Part shown: one piece after another, positions 9,269 to 19,055 of the stretch | Layout: the number at the start of each line of letters is the position of its first letter | Position numbering within the stretch: the first letter of the stretch is position 1 | DNA from: Alistipes sp. | Lineage (GTDB): Bacteria > Bacteroidota > Bacteroidia > Bacteroidales > Rikenellaceae | Direction: 5' to 3' | Assembly: GCA_017937125.1 (NCBI GenBank) | Contig: JAGBEH010000001.1 | Location: 372,001-436,000, forward strand | DNA length: 64,000 nucleotides | The notes under the pieces: generated by a model | What the model was told of the DNA's origin: nothing | Database searches by the model: none | The model's input: only the letters and a program-made list of their open reading frames with translations | Position numbers and translations under genes: made by a program

Positions 9269-12200
9269 ATGTTAAAGATTATGCTTATGGTTAAGAAAAT
9301 TGTACTATCTGTTGCAATTATTCTGGCTGCGGGGTGTTTGTCACTTTTCGCACAGAGTAGGCAGGTTTCGGGTACAGTTACCGGTGCGGACGGAGCTCCC
9401 ATCGCCGGTGCGACTGTTGTAGTGGAAGGTACCACCACGGGTACTACCACCGATGCGGCAGGACGATTCTCTGTTACGGCACCGATCGATGCGCATTTGA
9501 ACGTGTCGTTCATCGGCTACAAGGAGCAGTCGGTTTCCGTTGCCGGTAAAACGGCGGTCGATGTCGTTCTTTTGGAAGATCACAAGGCCATCGACGATGT
9601 GATTGTCGTGGCGTTCGGTGAGGCCAAGAAAGAGGCTTTTACCGGCTCCGCTACGGTAATCGGCGCCGATGAGCTTGCCAATTCGCAAGTGTCCAATGCA
9701 ATGAACGCACTGAACGGTAAGGTTGCCGGCGTGCAGATGGCGAATCCTTCGGGTTCTCCTGCAGGCGACAGCCCTACGATCCGCATCCGCGGTTTCAGTT
9801 CTATCAATGCAGATAACGCTCCGCTCATCGTATTGGACGGTATCCCCTATGGCGGCAGTATGAACAATATCAATCCGGCGGATATAGAATCTATGACCGT
9901 GTTGAAGGACGCCGCTTCGAACGCTTTGTACGGTTCGCGCGGTGCCAACGGCGTCATTATGATTACGACGAAGCGCGCCAAGAGTCAGGACGCGGTAGTC
10001 AATGTCGATGCCAAGTGGGGTGTGAACTCGCGCGCGGTGCCCGATTACGACTATATCAAGAACCCTGCGGGATACTATGAGCAGCACTATAAGGCTTTGA
10101 ACAACTACTATGTCAATTCCGGCGGATATTCGGCTGCCGAGGCACACCTCAGGGCCAATGATGCTTTGACCGGCTCCGCTGCCAACGGAGGTCTGGTATA
10201 TCAGGTGTTCAACGTACCTGACGGTCAGTTCTTTATCGGTAGAAACGGCAAGGTCAATCCCAACGCTACGCTCGGTAATATGGTATCCTACAACGGCGAG
10301 GATTATTATCTCTATCCCGACAACTGGACCGACGAGGCTATGAAGAACTCGCTCCGTCAGGAGTATAACGTAAGCGTCTCGGGCGGTACGAACCGTGCGC
10401 AGTTCTACTCGTCGTTCGGTTATCTGAACAACAAGGGTATCGTCCAGAGAACCGACTACGAGCGTTATACCGCACGTTTGAGAGCCGACTATCAGGCCAA
10501 GAAGTGGCTGCGTGTAGGTGCAAATGCATCTTATACCCACTATAAAGGCAACCTCGAAGACGAGAGCGGTACGTCGAACTCGTCCGTAAACATCTTTGCG
10601 GCTACTACGCAGGTGGCACCTATCTATCCGCTTTATGTCCGCAACGGCAACAAGCAGATTATGAAGGATGCCAACGGCTATACGGTTTATGACTACGGTA
10701 CATCTACCGGCGCCGGTTCGAATGCAGGTCTCGAGCGTCCCGTTTACGGTAACGCCAATGCATTGGGCGACCACCTGCTGAACCGAAACGGTTACGACGG
10801 CAACGCGTTCACCGGTACGGCTTTCTTCGATGTTACGTTCCTCAAGGACTTCAAGTTCACGATGAACCTCGGTACTTCGCTCGACGAGCGTCGTTCGACC
10901 TCTTTGACCAACGCTTTCTACGGACAGTATGCACCGTCGAACGGTATCGTCAGCAAAGGACATACCCGTGCGTGGTCGTATAACTTCCAGCAGCTGCTCA
11001 ACTGGTCGCATACGTTCGCCGATGTGCATACCGTGGATATTATGATAGGTCACGAAAACTATCGTTCGAAAGGTTATTCGCTTTCGGGTTCGAAATCCAA
11101 TATGTTCTCGCCCGACAACCTCGAACTTTCGGGTGCCGTTACGGACCGTTCGGCAAACTCCTATACTACGGACTACAATACCGAGGGTTATTTCGCACGT
11201 GCGCAGTACGACTGGAAAGAGAAACTGTTCGTTTCGGGTTCGTACCGTCGCGACGCATCGTCGAAGTTCCATCCCGATCACCGTTGGGGTAACTTCTGGT
11301 CTGTCGGTGCGGCGTGGATCATCAGCCGCGAGGACTGGTTCAACGCAAGCTGGGTCGATATGCTGAAGATCAAGGCTTCGTACGGTTCGCAGGGTAACGA
11401 CGGTATTTCGAGCTATCTCTATACCGATACTTACGATATCGTAAACTCGGCCGGCAACGTTTCGCTCGTTCCTGCGGTCAAGGGTAACGAATTCATTACG
11501 TGGGAGACCAACGGCAACTTCAATGCGGGTGTCGAGTTCGACCTGTTCAAGGGCAAGCTCGGCGGTAGCATCGAAGGTTTCTACCGCAAGACGACCGATA
11601 TGTTGTCGTGGTTCACGGTTCCGCCCTCGCTGGGTTACTCGGGCTACTGGGCCAATATCGGAGATATGGTCAATAAGGGTCTCGAGGTCGAGTTGTATGC
11701 AACTCCCATCCGCACGAAGGATGTTACGTGGAGCCTCAATGCCAACCTGACGTATGTCAATAACAAGATTACGAAACTCGCGCCTTCGCGTTTGTCTATG
11801 ACTACGCCGGAGGGATATAAGGGTTACTCGTCGGGCGACCGTTTCTACGGTGAAGGTTTGTCGCTTTACTCTTATTATATGAGCAAATATGCAGGTGTGG
11901 ACAAATCGACGGGTCTTCCGATGTGGTATATGGATGTTACCGATGAGAACGGTAAGGTCAGCACCGTGACGACTACCGAGTACAGCAACTCCACGAAGTA
12001 CATCTGCGGCGATCCTCTGCCCGATGCATACGGCGGTTTCGGAACGACTTTGGAGTTCTTCGGATTCGACTTTACGATCAATTTCACTTATCAGATCGGC
12101 GGTCTGATCTACGATTCGGGTTATGCTTTGCTTATGGGCTCGCCTTCGTCGGGAAGCGTGGGTATGAACTATCACCGCGACCTGTTGAATGCTTGGACTC

Positions 12201-12511
12201 CCTCCAACTCGGGTTCCAACATACCCCGTTTCCAGTATAACGACCAGAATATCACTGCTGCATCCGACCGTTTCCTGATCGACGGCAGCTACCTGAGCTT
12301 GCAGAATATCAACTTCGGTTATACTCTGCCGAAGAAGTGGACGAGCAAGATCAGCATCGATAAGGTACGTATCTATTTGGCTTGCGAGAATGTATGGGTA
12401 TGGTCCCGTCGTCAGGGCTTCGACCCGCGTCTGAGCCTTACGGGTTCGAACAACGCTACGACCTATTCGGCTGTTCGTACTATCTCGGGAGGTATCAACC
12501 TGACATTCTAA
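9269..12511 (+). CDS. SusC/RagA-family TonB-dependent outer-membrane transporter
   Basis: Imports bulky nutrients (usually glycans or peptides) across the outer membrane using TonB energy, with the SusD partner as lid. The protein has 1080 residues: signal peptide to about 29, a carboxypeptidase-regulatory-like domain at about 32-110 (QVSGTVTGADGAPIAGATV), and a plug with VLDGIPYG and the SusC hallmark LYGSRGANGVIMITTK near 225-240. A 22-strand barrel ending in Phe completes it (GGINLTF). There is no STN/anti-sigma extension, so no direct link to an ECF sigma factor is seen. An alternative start is 9287. The ligand is unknown. Confidence 0.96.
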   Translation: MLKIMLMVKKIVLSVAIILAAGCLSLFAQSRQVSGTVTGADGAPIAGATVVVEGTTTGTTTDAAGRFSVTAPIDAHLNVSFIGYKEQSVSVAGKTAVDVVLLEDHKAIDDVIVVAFGEAKKEAFTGSATVIGADELANSQVSNAMNALNGKVAGVQMANPSGSPAGDSPTIRIRGFSSINADNAPLIVLDGIPYGGSMNNINPADIESMTVLKDAASNALYGSRGANGVIMITTKRAKSQDAVVNVDAKWGVNSRAVPDYDYIKNPAGYYEQHYKALNNYYVNSGGYSAAEAHLRANDALTGSAANGGLVYQVFNVPDGQFFIGRNGKVNPNATLGNMVSYNGEDYYLYPDNWTDEAMKNSLRQEYNVSVSGGTNRAQFYSSFGYLNNKGIVQRTDYERYTARLRADYQAKKWLRVGANASYTHYKGNLEDESGTSNSSVNIFAATTQVAPIYPLYVRNGNKQIMKDANGYTVYDYGTSTGAGSNAGLERPVYGNANALGDHLLNRNGYDGNAFTGTAFFDVTFLKDFKFTMNLGTSLDERRSTSLTNAFYGQYAPSNGIVSKGHTRAWSYNFQQLLNWSHTFADVHTVDIMIGHENYRSKGYSLSGSKSNMFSPDNLELSGAVTDRSANSYTTDYNTEGYFARAQYDWKEKLFVSGSYRRDASSKFHPDHRWGNFWSVGAAWIISREDWFNASWVDMLKIKASYGSQGNDGISSYLYTDTYDIVNSAGNVSLVPAVKGNEFITWETNGNFNAGVEFDLFKGKLGGSIEGFYRKTTDMLSWFTVPPSLGYSGYWANIGDMVNKGLEVELYATPIRTKDVTWSLNANLTYVNNKITKLAPSRLSMTTPEGYKGYSSGDRFYGEGLSLYSYYMSKYAGVDKSTGLPMWYMDVTDENGKVSTVTTTEYSNSTKYICGDPLPDAYGGFGTTLEFFGFDFTINFTYQIGGLIYDSGYALLMGSPSSGSVGMNYHRDLLNAWTPSNSGSNIPRFQYNDQNITAASDRFLIDGSYLSLQNINFGYTLPKKWTSKISIDKVRIYLACENVWVWSRRQGFDPRLSLTGSNNATTYSAVRTISGGINLTF

Positions 12512-12533
12512 TTAAAGAAAGGAGAAAAGGAAT

Positions 12534-14150
12534 ATGAAAAATATATTGAAATTAGGATTTGTGGCGATCTCTGCGACGGCTTTGCTGAGCAGTTGCATCG
12601 AGGAGACTTTCCCGACGAGCACCGCGACCAAGGAGCAGGTTGCTGCCAACCCTTCGGCATTGTCGGCTATGGTCAATGGTATGGCCGCGTATGTCAATAA
12701 TGTCGGTACGATGGACTCGGATGTGTCCAACCACTGGGATTACGGTTATCCGTCCATCGGTATGATTCGCGACCTTATGTGCGAGGATATGTCTACCGCA
12801 GCGAGCGGTTACGAGCACTATACCGCGTGGATTACCAATCGCGGACAGAGCGACTCTCACCTCTATCCTCAGTTCCTGTGGAACTACTATACGCAGTTCC
12901 TCTATACTGCCAATTCGGTTATCGCCGCCGTGGATGAGAATTCCGCATCCAAGACGCAGCTCCAGTATTTGGCAATGGCGTACTGCTACCGTGCGATGAT
13001 CAACCTCGATATGGGCCGTATGTTCGAGTTCAAGCGCAACTCTTTTACCTCGGCCGAGGAGCTTGTAGGCAAAACGATTCCCATTATCCGTGAGAATCTT
13101 ACCGAGCAGGAGGCACGCAACAATCCGCGTGTCGATAAGGCCGCTCTTCTCGAATTCATCCATGGCGACCTTGTGAAGGCCATCCGTTTCTTCGGCGGCG
13201 AATCCGACGACAAGGCCGACCGTTTCAGCCGTATGTCTATGGCGGAACCCGATTTGAGCGTCGCTTACGGTTTGCAGGCTCGCGCCTACCTTTGGGAGGG
13301 CAATTACGAGCAGGCCAAAGTCGCAGCGCAGAATGCACTGGATGCAGGCAACTATTCGCCTCTGACCGAGGCTCAGTGGACCGATACCTCGACGGGTTTC
13401 AACGACGCATCCTCGCAGAAATCGTGGATGTGGGCTTCGCTCCTCGTCAAGGAGGACGATGCAGTTAAGACCTCTATCGTCAATTTCGCCTCGTGGATAT
13501 GCTCCGAGACGGCTTTCGGTTATGCTTCGGCAGGCCCGTTCCGTTTGGCCGACGTGCGTTTCTACAACCGCATTCCCAATTCGGATTTCCGCAAAAAGTC
13601 GTGGAAAGCTCCCGAGGGCGTTTCGATAAATGTTCCTATGGTTGCGGCTACGGCTACGTACAAGGGTGCCGAGACTGTTCCCGAATACGGTTGCGTCAAG
13701 TTCCGTCCGGGCAGCGGCAATCCCGATGATTCCGATCCGGGTGCAGTGTGCGACTATCCGCTGATGCGTATGGAGGAGATGATGTTCATCATCGCCGAGT
13801 GCGATGCCCGCCAGGGCAACAGCAGTTCGCTCGTGAACTTTATGAAATCGTATCGTAATCCCGATTACGTATGTACGGCTTCGGGCGATGCGCTGGTATC
13901 GGAGGTTATTTTCCAGAAGCGTGTCGAGTTCTGGGGCGAGGGTATAATATTCTTCGACTACAAACGTTTGGATATGCCCGTGAACCGAGCTTATGCGGAT
14001 ACGAACCATATTCCCGATTCGCGCTTCGATACGAAAGGCAGCCTCGCTCCGTGGATGAATATGTGCATCGTCCGCACCGAGCACAATAACAACAATGCCG
14101 TCGTATCTAATCCCGACCCGTCGGATCTCGTACCCGATGAGATGGAATAG
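12534..14150 (+). CDS. SusD/RagB-family surface lipoprotein
   Basis: Partner of the upstream SusC protein, starting 22 nt after it. 538 residues with a lipobox giving lipidated Cys21 (LLSSC). Helical TPR-like segments are typical (LQYLAMAYCYRAMINLDMGR; YGLQARAYLWEGNYEQAKVAA), and the C-terminal SusD segment includes LMRMEEMMFIIAECDAR and FQKRVEFWGEGIIFFDYKR. SusD proteins bind substrate at the cell surface and cap the SusC barrel. The family is broad, and sequence alone does not tell whether the ligand is a glycan, peptide or other polymer. Confidence 0.95.
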   Translation: MKNILKLGFVAISATALLSSCIEETFPTSTATKEQVAANPSALSAMVNGMAAYVNNVGTMDSDVSNHWDYGYPSIGMIRDLMCEDMSTAASGYEHYTAWITNRGQSDSHLYPQFLWNYYTQFLYTANSVIAAVDENSASKTQLQYLAMAYCYRAMINLDMGRMFEFKRNSFTSAEELVGKTIPIIRENLTEQEARNNPRVDKAALLEFIHGDLVKAIRFFGGESDDKADRFSRMSMAEPDLSVAYGLQARAYLWEGNYEQAKVAAQNALDAGNYSPLTEAQWTDTSTGFNDASSQKSWMWASLLVKEDDAVKTSIVNFASWICSETAFGYASAGPFRLADVRFYNRIPNSDFRKKSWKAPEGVSINVPMVAATATYKGAETVPEYGCVKFRPGSGNPDDSDPGAVCDYPLMRMEEMMFIIAECDARQGNSSSLVNFMKSYRNPDYVCTASGDALVSEVIFQKRVEFWGEGIIFFDYKRLDMPVNRAYADTNHIPDSRFDTKGSLAPWMNMCIVRTEHNNNNAVVSNPDPSDLVPDEME

Positions 14151-14179
14151 TATAATAACCGAAAAATAAGATTAAATAT

Positions 14180-16624
14180 ATGAAAACGATTAAAAATCTG
14201 TTATATGTACTTGTCGCTTTCGCAGCACTCGCATTCGTCGGGTGCGTGAAGGACGATACGTACACCGAGGGCGGTGATATTTCGGGCGACAAAGTGTATA
14301 TCAGCAATGCCAAGTCCACTTTCTACGTTCAGTCGAAGGAGGACAAGGAGAAGGCTGAGGAGGAACTGGAGAAGCTGAACAAGAACTCTACTCGTGCCGA
14401 CATCAAGCCCGAACTGGAGGATGACAAGCAGATCGAACTGGAGATCGGTCGTAACGCTGCCAAACTCGACGTGCTCGATGTTACCGTAGAACTTACTATG
14501 CTGACCGAAGAGGCTTCGCTCTTTACGCTGCCTCAGGGCTCTACCAAATTGGGCTCGACATCGAAAACGACTACTTATTCGGTTCCCGTATCTTTCGCGG
14601 AGGGTGCCGATAAGGCGGCCCTTGTCATCGGGTTCGATGTTCATAATCTTGTCGATAATTACGACTACGAGTTCAATGCCGCTCTCGGAGAAGATGTTTC
14701 CGGAACGCAGTACGGATCTTCCGATTTCGATTTTGCGATAAATCATATGGTTCCCGTAGAACTGCCGTTTACCGATATCGGTACGATAACTATCGAAGAG
14801 ACTTTCTTCAGAGATATGCTCGGTGTTCCAAGCGGCGTGTATTCTAATTGTGTAATACAGATACATAATGATGACCTTAAGGCTATCAATGATGCAAAGT
14901 CTGCAGGAACTGCTCCGAAGTTGGATTATGACGGCGTTCGTTTCTTTATTCCTAAATTTATGTATCAAGTGGCATCCGCTTCTATTGCCGCAGGTGATGG
15001 GGCATATGAAGAAGATGATCTGGAAGTTTTTGCAAACGGAGACGGCTTGATGCTTACGATGACATTGGGATATGAACCGATGGAAGATGCTGCAACGACA
15101 CATCCTCATCCTCTTAATCCGAAACAAGTTACCACTGGTTATCCATTGTCTCCGGTGATAGGTGTAAGTTCTGTAGATGGAAGCGTATCGAGTGTGAAAC
15201 TACAGTCTGGAGATAGACTGTTTTTGGCCAGTGTTCCTCTCTCCATATCCGGTTATGGGGAAACATATATTGTTGCATTCCCGCAATCGTATAATTTCGG
15301 AACTACATCACGTGTTAATAATGTTTATACTTTCGGTGTTGCATACTGGGCATTGAATAGTGCGGATGGTACGTTATGGCCATCTCCGTTTATAATTACT
15401 TGGGATACCAATAAACTCGAAGAGGATTGGGCTAACTATTTCAAGGTAGATTATAATAATGACCTTATGTATACTCCCGCAGGCGAGGGTACGTTCAAAT
15501 CGGAGTACAAGTCCAACGAAGCATCCAAGAACCTGTACAAAGGTTATGAAAGCATAGCGGGTAATACGGTATTCTATGTCGCCGATCCTTACGGAACATC
15601 GACCGAAGAAAACCCGTTGGGCCTCGCTCTGCTCTGGAACGGAACCACCGCAACCGTCGTTCCCGAACAGCCGCTCGGCGAGCAGGCATTCGGCAAGGAC
15701 CTCTACATATCTCAGAGCGACGATGTGAAGAGTGCTATCGAATTTGCCGAGAACGGTTCTATCGCGAAGATTACGTTCGGAGTGAAAATCCATTTCGCCG
15801 ACGGCAACAAGGTAGGCGATTACGCCGAAACCATCGAGTTCGCCGCTGCGGATGTCGATTTTGAGAAATTTATAGGCTCGTTTACACACGGTTCTACGGA
15901 ATTGCAGAAATGTCCTGTTTATGATACAAGCGGGGAGCAACCTGTGCAGATTAGCCCCGATTATGGAATGATAACGTCGCAGGTAACAATATCGAAAGAT
16001 CCCGATAACGCTCCTTACGGTGTGATTATCGACGGTCTTATTGGAACGGCGCAAATGCAGGCTCTCGGCGTATCGGGCGGTACGTTGAAGGGTACTTACG
16101 ATCCGGTATCGAACAGTGTGATTATTCCTGCGCAGTTCTATTATAAACCTGTATGGCAGTTGGGTGGAATGAAATATTTCCCGTATTTCGTACCTGTAGT
16201 GTCTGAAGCTTTTTATGATGCATCAAATCCCAAAGATCCCTCGACTTATTATTATGCGTCGGAGGTTGTTGCTGAAGGTGCCGAGTGTGCACTTTATCTT
16301 ACGAATGATGCAGATCTGGGTGAGATATTGATTTTAGGTTCTTCGTCGAATGACGGATCTGGTCTTGAAATCAACGGCTTTGCGGTAGCGTATTATGTAT
16401 ACGATTCCGATAATAATGAGTTCGTGGCATATTATTATAACAATCAAGACTATCTGCATTTCTCACTTGAGACGATATTTATGCCGCAGACTGCTGCCGG
16501 AACTGCAACGGCTTCGATAAATCGTAAATCGTTACGTAATATCAATCCCGTCAGTTCGTCGATATTGACGCGTCCGAAAACGAATATCGTAAGAACGGCA
16601 AAGGTATATCCTTTCGGCAAGTAG
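14180..16624 (+). CDS. Large unrecognised lipoprotein of the SusCD locus
   Basis: 814 residues with a lipobox Cys22 (LAFVGC), 29 nt after SusD. Its position matches SusE/SusF-like surface binding lipoproteins, but I do not recognise the family. An early Lys/Glu-rich helical segment (about 50-95) is followed by beta-rich repeats. There is no obvious catalytic motif. Base composition is mosaic: about 14790-15470 and parts of 15880-16470 use more AT-rich codons than the rest of the gene and its neighbours, suggesting recombination or rapid change in the exposed middle of the protein. A ligand-binding role is inference from position only. Confidence 0.8.
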   Translation: MKTIKNLLYVLVAFAALAFVGCVKDDTYTEGGDISGDKVYISNAKSTFYVQSKEDKEKAEEELEKLNKNSTRADIKPELEDDKQIELEIGRNAAKLDVLDVTVELTMLTEEASLFTLPQGSTKLGSTSKTTTYSVPVSFAEGADKAALVIGFDVHNLVDNYDYEFNAALGEDVSGTQYGSSDFDFAINHMVPVELPFTDIGTITIEETFFRDMLGVPSGVYSNCVIQIHNDDLKAINDAKSAGTAPKLDYDGVRFFIPKFMYQVASASIAAGDGAYEEDDLEVFANGDGLMLTMTLGYEPMEDAATTHPHPLNPKQVTTGYPLSPVIGVSSVDGSVSSVKLQSGDRLFLASVPLSISGYGETYIVAFPQSYNFGTTSRVNNVYTFGVAYWALNSADGTLWPSPFIITWDTNKLEEDWANYFKVDYNNDLMYTPAGEGTFKSEYKSNEASKNLYKGYESIAGNTVFYVADPYGTSTEENPLGLALLWNGTTATVVPEQPLGEQAFGKDLYISQSDDVKSAIEFAENGSIAKITFGVKIHFADGNKVGDYAETIEFAAADVDFEKFIGSFTHGSTELQKCPVYDTSGEQPVQISPDYGMITSQVTISKDPDNAPYGVIIDGLIGTAQMQALGVSGGTLKGTYDPVSNSVIIPAQFYYKPVWQLGGMKYFPYFVPVVSEAFYDASNPKDPSTYYYASEVVAEGAECALYLTNDADLGEILILGSSSNDGSGLEINGFAVAYYVYDSDNNEFVAYYYNNQDYLHFSLETIFMPQTAAGTATASINRKSLRNINPVSSSILTRPKTNIVRTAKVYPFGK

Positions 16625-16710
16625 TCGGACGAGACGTATAGAGTATTTAATCGGGAGAGGCGGTCGCCGCTTCGGCAGCGGCCGTCCGATCCCAATAAAA
16701 AATTGAAGCA

Positions 16711-17373
16711 ATGAAAAAATTATTATTCATATTGGCGGCCGTGGTTTTGGCTGCAGGTTGCTCCGACAAGGACGAGTATTCGCCTGCCGAAACGTCTACG
16801 CCGACCTTCACTTCGATGACTTACAGTACGGCGTTGGATGTCGATCGACAGACGGCTAACCGTAAGGAGATATATCATATCAACGGCAATTACATCAAAC
16901 TGTCGATAGAGTATATCGAAAGCGATGATTATTACACGCTGCGTGCCGACAAATGGACTGCTGCGGGCGATAAGGAGTCGGACAAGATTCTCGATTGCAA
17001 GATTGCTCAGCTCGAGGGCGAATATGCGAGCGTTACGTCCGTAAATCTCAAGAATGTTATCGATAATGACGAGCTCGATTTCCAGCCGTCGGCAATTCTG
17101 CCCGAGGCTGAGGTGCAGGACGAGGAGAAAGACAATGTATGGACATCCGAATCGCACCCTGCATATGTAGTCCGTTTCGTCGATAAGGCTTCGGGACTGA
17201 ATATCCACTTCTTGGTTCATGTCCATATGATTACGAAGACCGAATCCGTCGAGGAGGAGGTTATTCCTTCGGACGAACCTTTCGGAGAGGATAAGGTCGA
17301 GGAGGTTACGTATTATTCGCTGAAGGCCGATTTGAGCTATAAGGCGTTCAATTCGCACGGTTGGATCAACTGA
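16711..17373 (+). CDS. Small unrecognised lipoprotein, end of SusCD locus
   Basis: 220 residues with signal peptide and lipobox Cys17 (LAAGC). The body looks like a single beta domain with an acidic tail (SVEEEVIPSDEPFGEDKVEEV). It follows the large lipoprotein by 86 nt and precedes a strong terminator, so it probably closes the operon. No family is recognised; NigD-like lipoproteins were considered but I cannot support that. Probably surface or periplasm-facing outer-membrane lipoprotein. Confidence 0.75.
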   Translation: MKKLLFILAAVVLAAGCSDKDEYSPAETSTPTFTSMTYSTALDVDRQTANRKEIYHINGNYIKLSIEYIESDDYYTLRADKWTAAGDKESDKILDCKIAQLEGEYASVTSVNLKNVIDNDELDFQPSAILPEAEVQDEEKDNVWTSESHPAYVVRFVDKASGLNIHFLVHVHMITKTESVEEEVIPSDEPFGEDKVEEVTYYSLKADLSYKAFNSHGWIN

Positions 17374-17437
17374 TCGACTATTGCCGTTTCGACGGTTATA
17401 AATAAAGGGGATGTCTGACGAATCCCCGAGACTGAAA

Positions 17438-17473
17438 ATCACCCCTGTCGGAACGTGTTCCGACAGGGGTGAT
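17438..17473 (+). terminator. Terminator of the SusCD locus
   Basis: A 17-bp perfect inverted repeat (17438-17454 with 17457-17473) lies 65 nt after the last lipoprotein gene. No long T tract. Confidence 0.7.
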
Positions 17474-17549
17474 GCGTTAGTGGGGAGAATGCCGCGGTCC
17501 GATTTGCCGAGACTGTCCGATTTGCCGAGGTCGGGGACGAATCCGCGGC

Positions 17550-17671
17550 CTGCTTTTCCCCGCGATATGGGGCGGAACGGGAAACTGTGGACTGATTTTC
17601 CCCACGATATGGGGCGGAATGGAAACTGCGGACTGCTTTCTTTGCGATGCGGTGCGGAATGGACACTGCGG
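17550..17671. repeat. Degenerate 39-42-bp tandem repeat, three copies
   Basis: Three imperfect copies at 17550-17591, 17592-17632 and 17633-17671 share the core ATATGGGGCGGAA followed by AAACTGCGGACTG; the third is most diverged. A shorter direct repeat (GTCCGATTTGCCGAG) occurs just before at about 17499-17529. The repeats fill most of the 300-nt gap between the SusCD locus and the NCS2 gene. I see no coding or promoter function. Confidence 0.7.
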
Positions 17672-17776
17672 CGGAATGCTTCTTGAGGTGTGCAGCGTGG
17701 CGTTTTCGAGGCGTTCTGTCGTACGTAGAGCCGTGTGGCAGTGTCCTTTTCCCCTCTTCTCCCGATGCGGGGCGTA

Positions 17777-19051
17777 TTATCGCTCTTTTGTCGGTCGGAC
17801 CTCTTGCCCGTCTTTAAGGATTATATGTTCGAGTATCAGCACTATTATCACGCCCATAACGAATCCGTTGCCTGCTATCGGACGTATCAGTGCGGGAATT
17901 TGGGCTATGGCTTCGGCTGGGGCGAATGACAGTATGACGTCGAACATTATCGGAATGCCGATAATCAGTCCGTGACGGAACGAAGTGACGCTGCGGGTGC
18001 TGTGCGTCATTTCGAATCCTGCGGCGAGCTGCGTGCCCATCAGGAACAGCAGTATGGTGCCCATAACCGTTGCGGGGATTGTCATCAATACGCCTACGGC
18101 CTGCGGCCAGAAGGCTATGGCGATCATCGCGATGCCCGCAGGAATCACCGTATAGCGCGATGCGCACGATGTGGAGGCTACGACACCGGGACTGAGCGAA
18201 TAGTCTATCGGACCTATCGTCCCCATAGAGCCTGCCAGCATATTGAGTATGCCGACCATACCCATTCCGCGGCGGTTGCGCGATTTCATCGCATCGGCGC
18301 CGATCATCGTTCCGAGCGACTGTATGGAGCCTACCTCGTTGATGAAAAAGGCGATGTAACAGAACAGAAACGACAGTATCAGCCCGAAGTCGAACTCCGG
18401 CGTGAATACGAACAGCGGCGAACTGTGCGTGTCGGCGGCTATCGCAGAGGGGAATCCCGTAATTGCATAGTATATGAGGCTGCCGAATATCAATGCTATG
18501 GTCACTACCGTGGTTTTCCACGTCCCGCGCAGCAGGTTGTTGGCCGCAGCCATCAGCAGTACGCATATTGTTGAGAAGCAGAATGCCAGCAGCTGGTGCT
18601 CACTGTCGGAGAATATAAGTCCGAGTATGGGGCGGGCTATGGTGAAGGCTATGAGCATCAGGATGACGATCACGATGCGAGGTGTGAAGAGGTGTCCGAC
18701 GCGTTCTGTGATGCCGCACAGGGCTGCCAGTGCGATTACGGCGCCGCCGATGAATATCGATGTGTAGATCGCCGCCGAGCCGTAGCCCTGCAACGTAGCC
18801 GCGAGTATGCCCATAAGCAGGGCGGCGGCAGGTCCCGAAATAAGCGGCAGGCGATGGCCGAACAGTGCCTGCAAAATCATTCCCGCGCCCATTATGCCGA
18901 ACAGTTTGCGGGTGAACATTACGGTTTCGCCTTCGGGCGCCACGAACGTGCTGGTGAGTACGACGGGGATGGCTATGAGCAGCCATTGAAGACCGTACAT
19001 CAGCATCGGAACGATGCGCGGACGGTCGTTGAGTTCGTATTTGAGCTTCAT
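17777..19051 (-). CDS. Nucleobase:cation symporter, NCS2 family
   Basis: Inner-membrane uptake of uracil, xanthine or a related base with H+ or Na+. 424 residues with about 12-14 hydrophobic segments. The NCS2 fold is suggested by the paired half-helices near FGHRLPLISGPAAA (about 65-78) and the later FINEVGSIQSLGTMIGA (about 235-251), where the conserved Glu lies. It starts 4 nt after the phosphate transporter, so the two are cotranscribed. Exact substrate not determined. Confidence 0.85.
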   Translation of the reverse strand: MKLKYELNDRPRIVPMLMYGLQWLLIAIPVVLTSTFVAPEGETVMFTRKLFGIMGAGMILQALFGHRLPLISGPAAALLMGILAATLQGYGSAAIYTSIFIGGAVIALAALCGITERVGHLFTPRIVIVILMLIAFTIARPILGLIFSDSEHQLLAFCFSTICVLLMAAANNLLRGTWKTTVVTIALIFGSLIYYAITGFPSAIAADTHSSPLFVFTPEFDFGLILSFLFCYIAFFINEVGSIQSLGTMIGADAMKSRNRRGMGMVGILNMLAGSMGTIGPIDYSLSPGVVASTSCASRYTVIPAGIAMIAIAFWPQAVGVLMTIPATVMGTILLFLMGTQLAAGFEMTHSTRSVTSFRHGLIIGIPIMFDVILSFAPAEAIAQIPALIRPIAGNGFVMGVIIVLILEHIILKDGQEVRPTKER

Positions 19052-19055
19052 AATC

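Noticed and set aside
9341..12175. 944-codon open frame antisense to SusC
   Set aside because: Antisense to a clear SusC gene; the GC-rich codon bias keeps the opposite frame open. Low-complexity Arg/His-rich product without domains.
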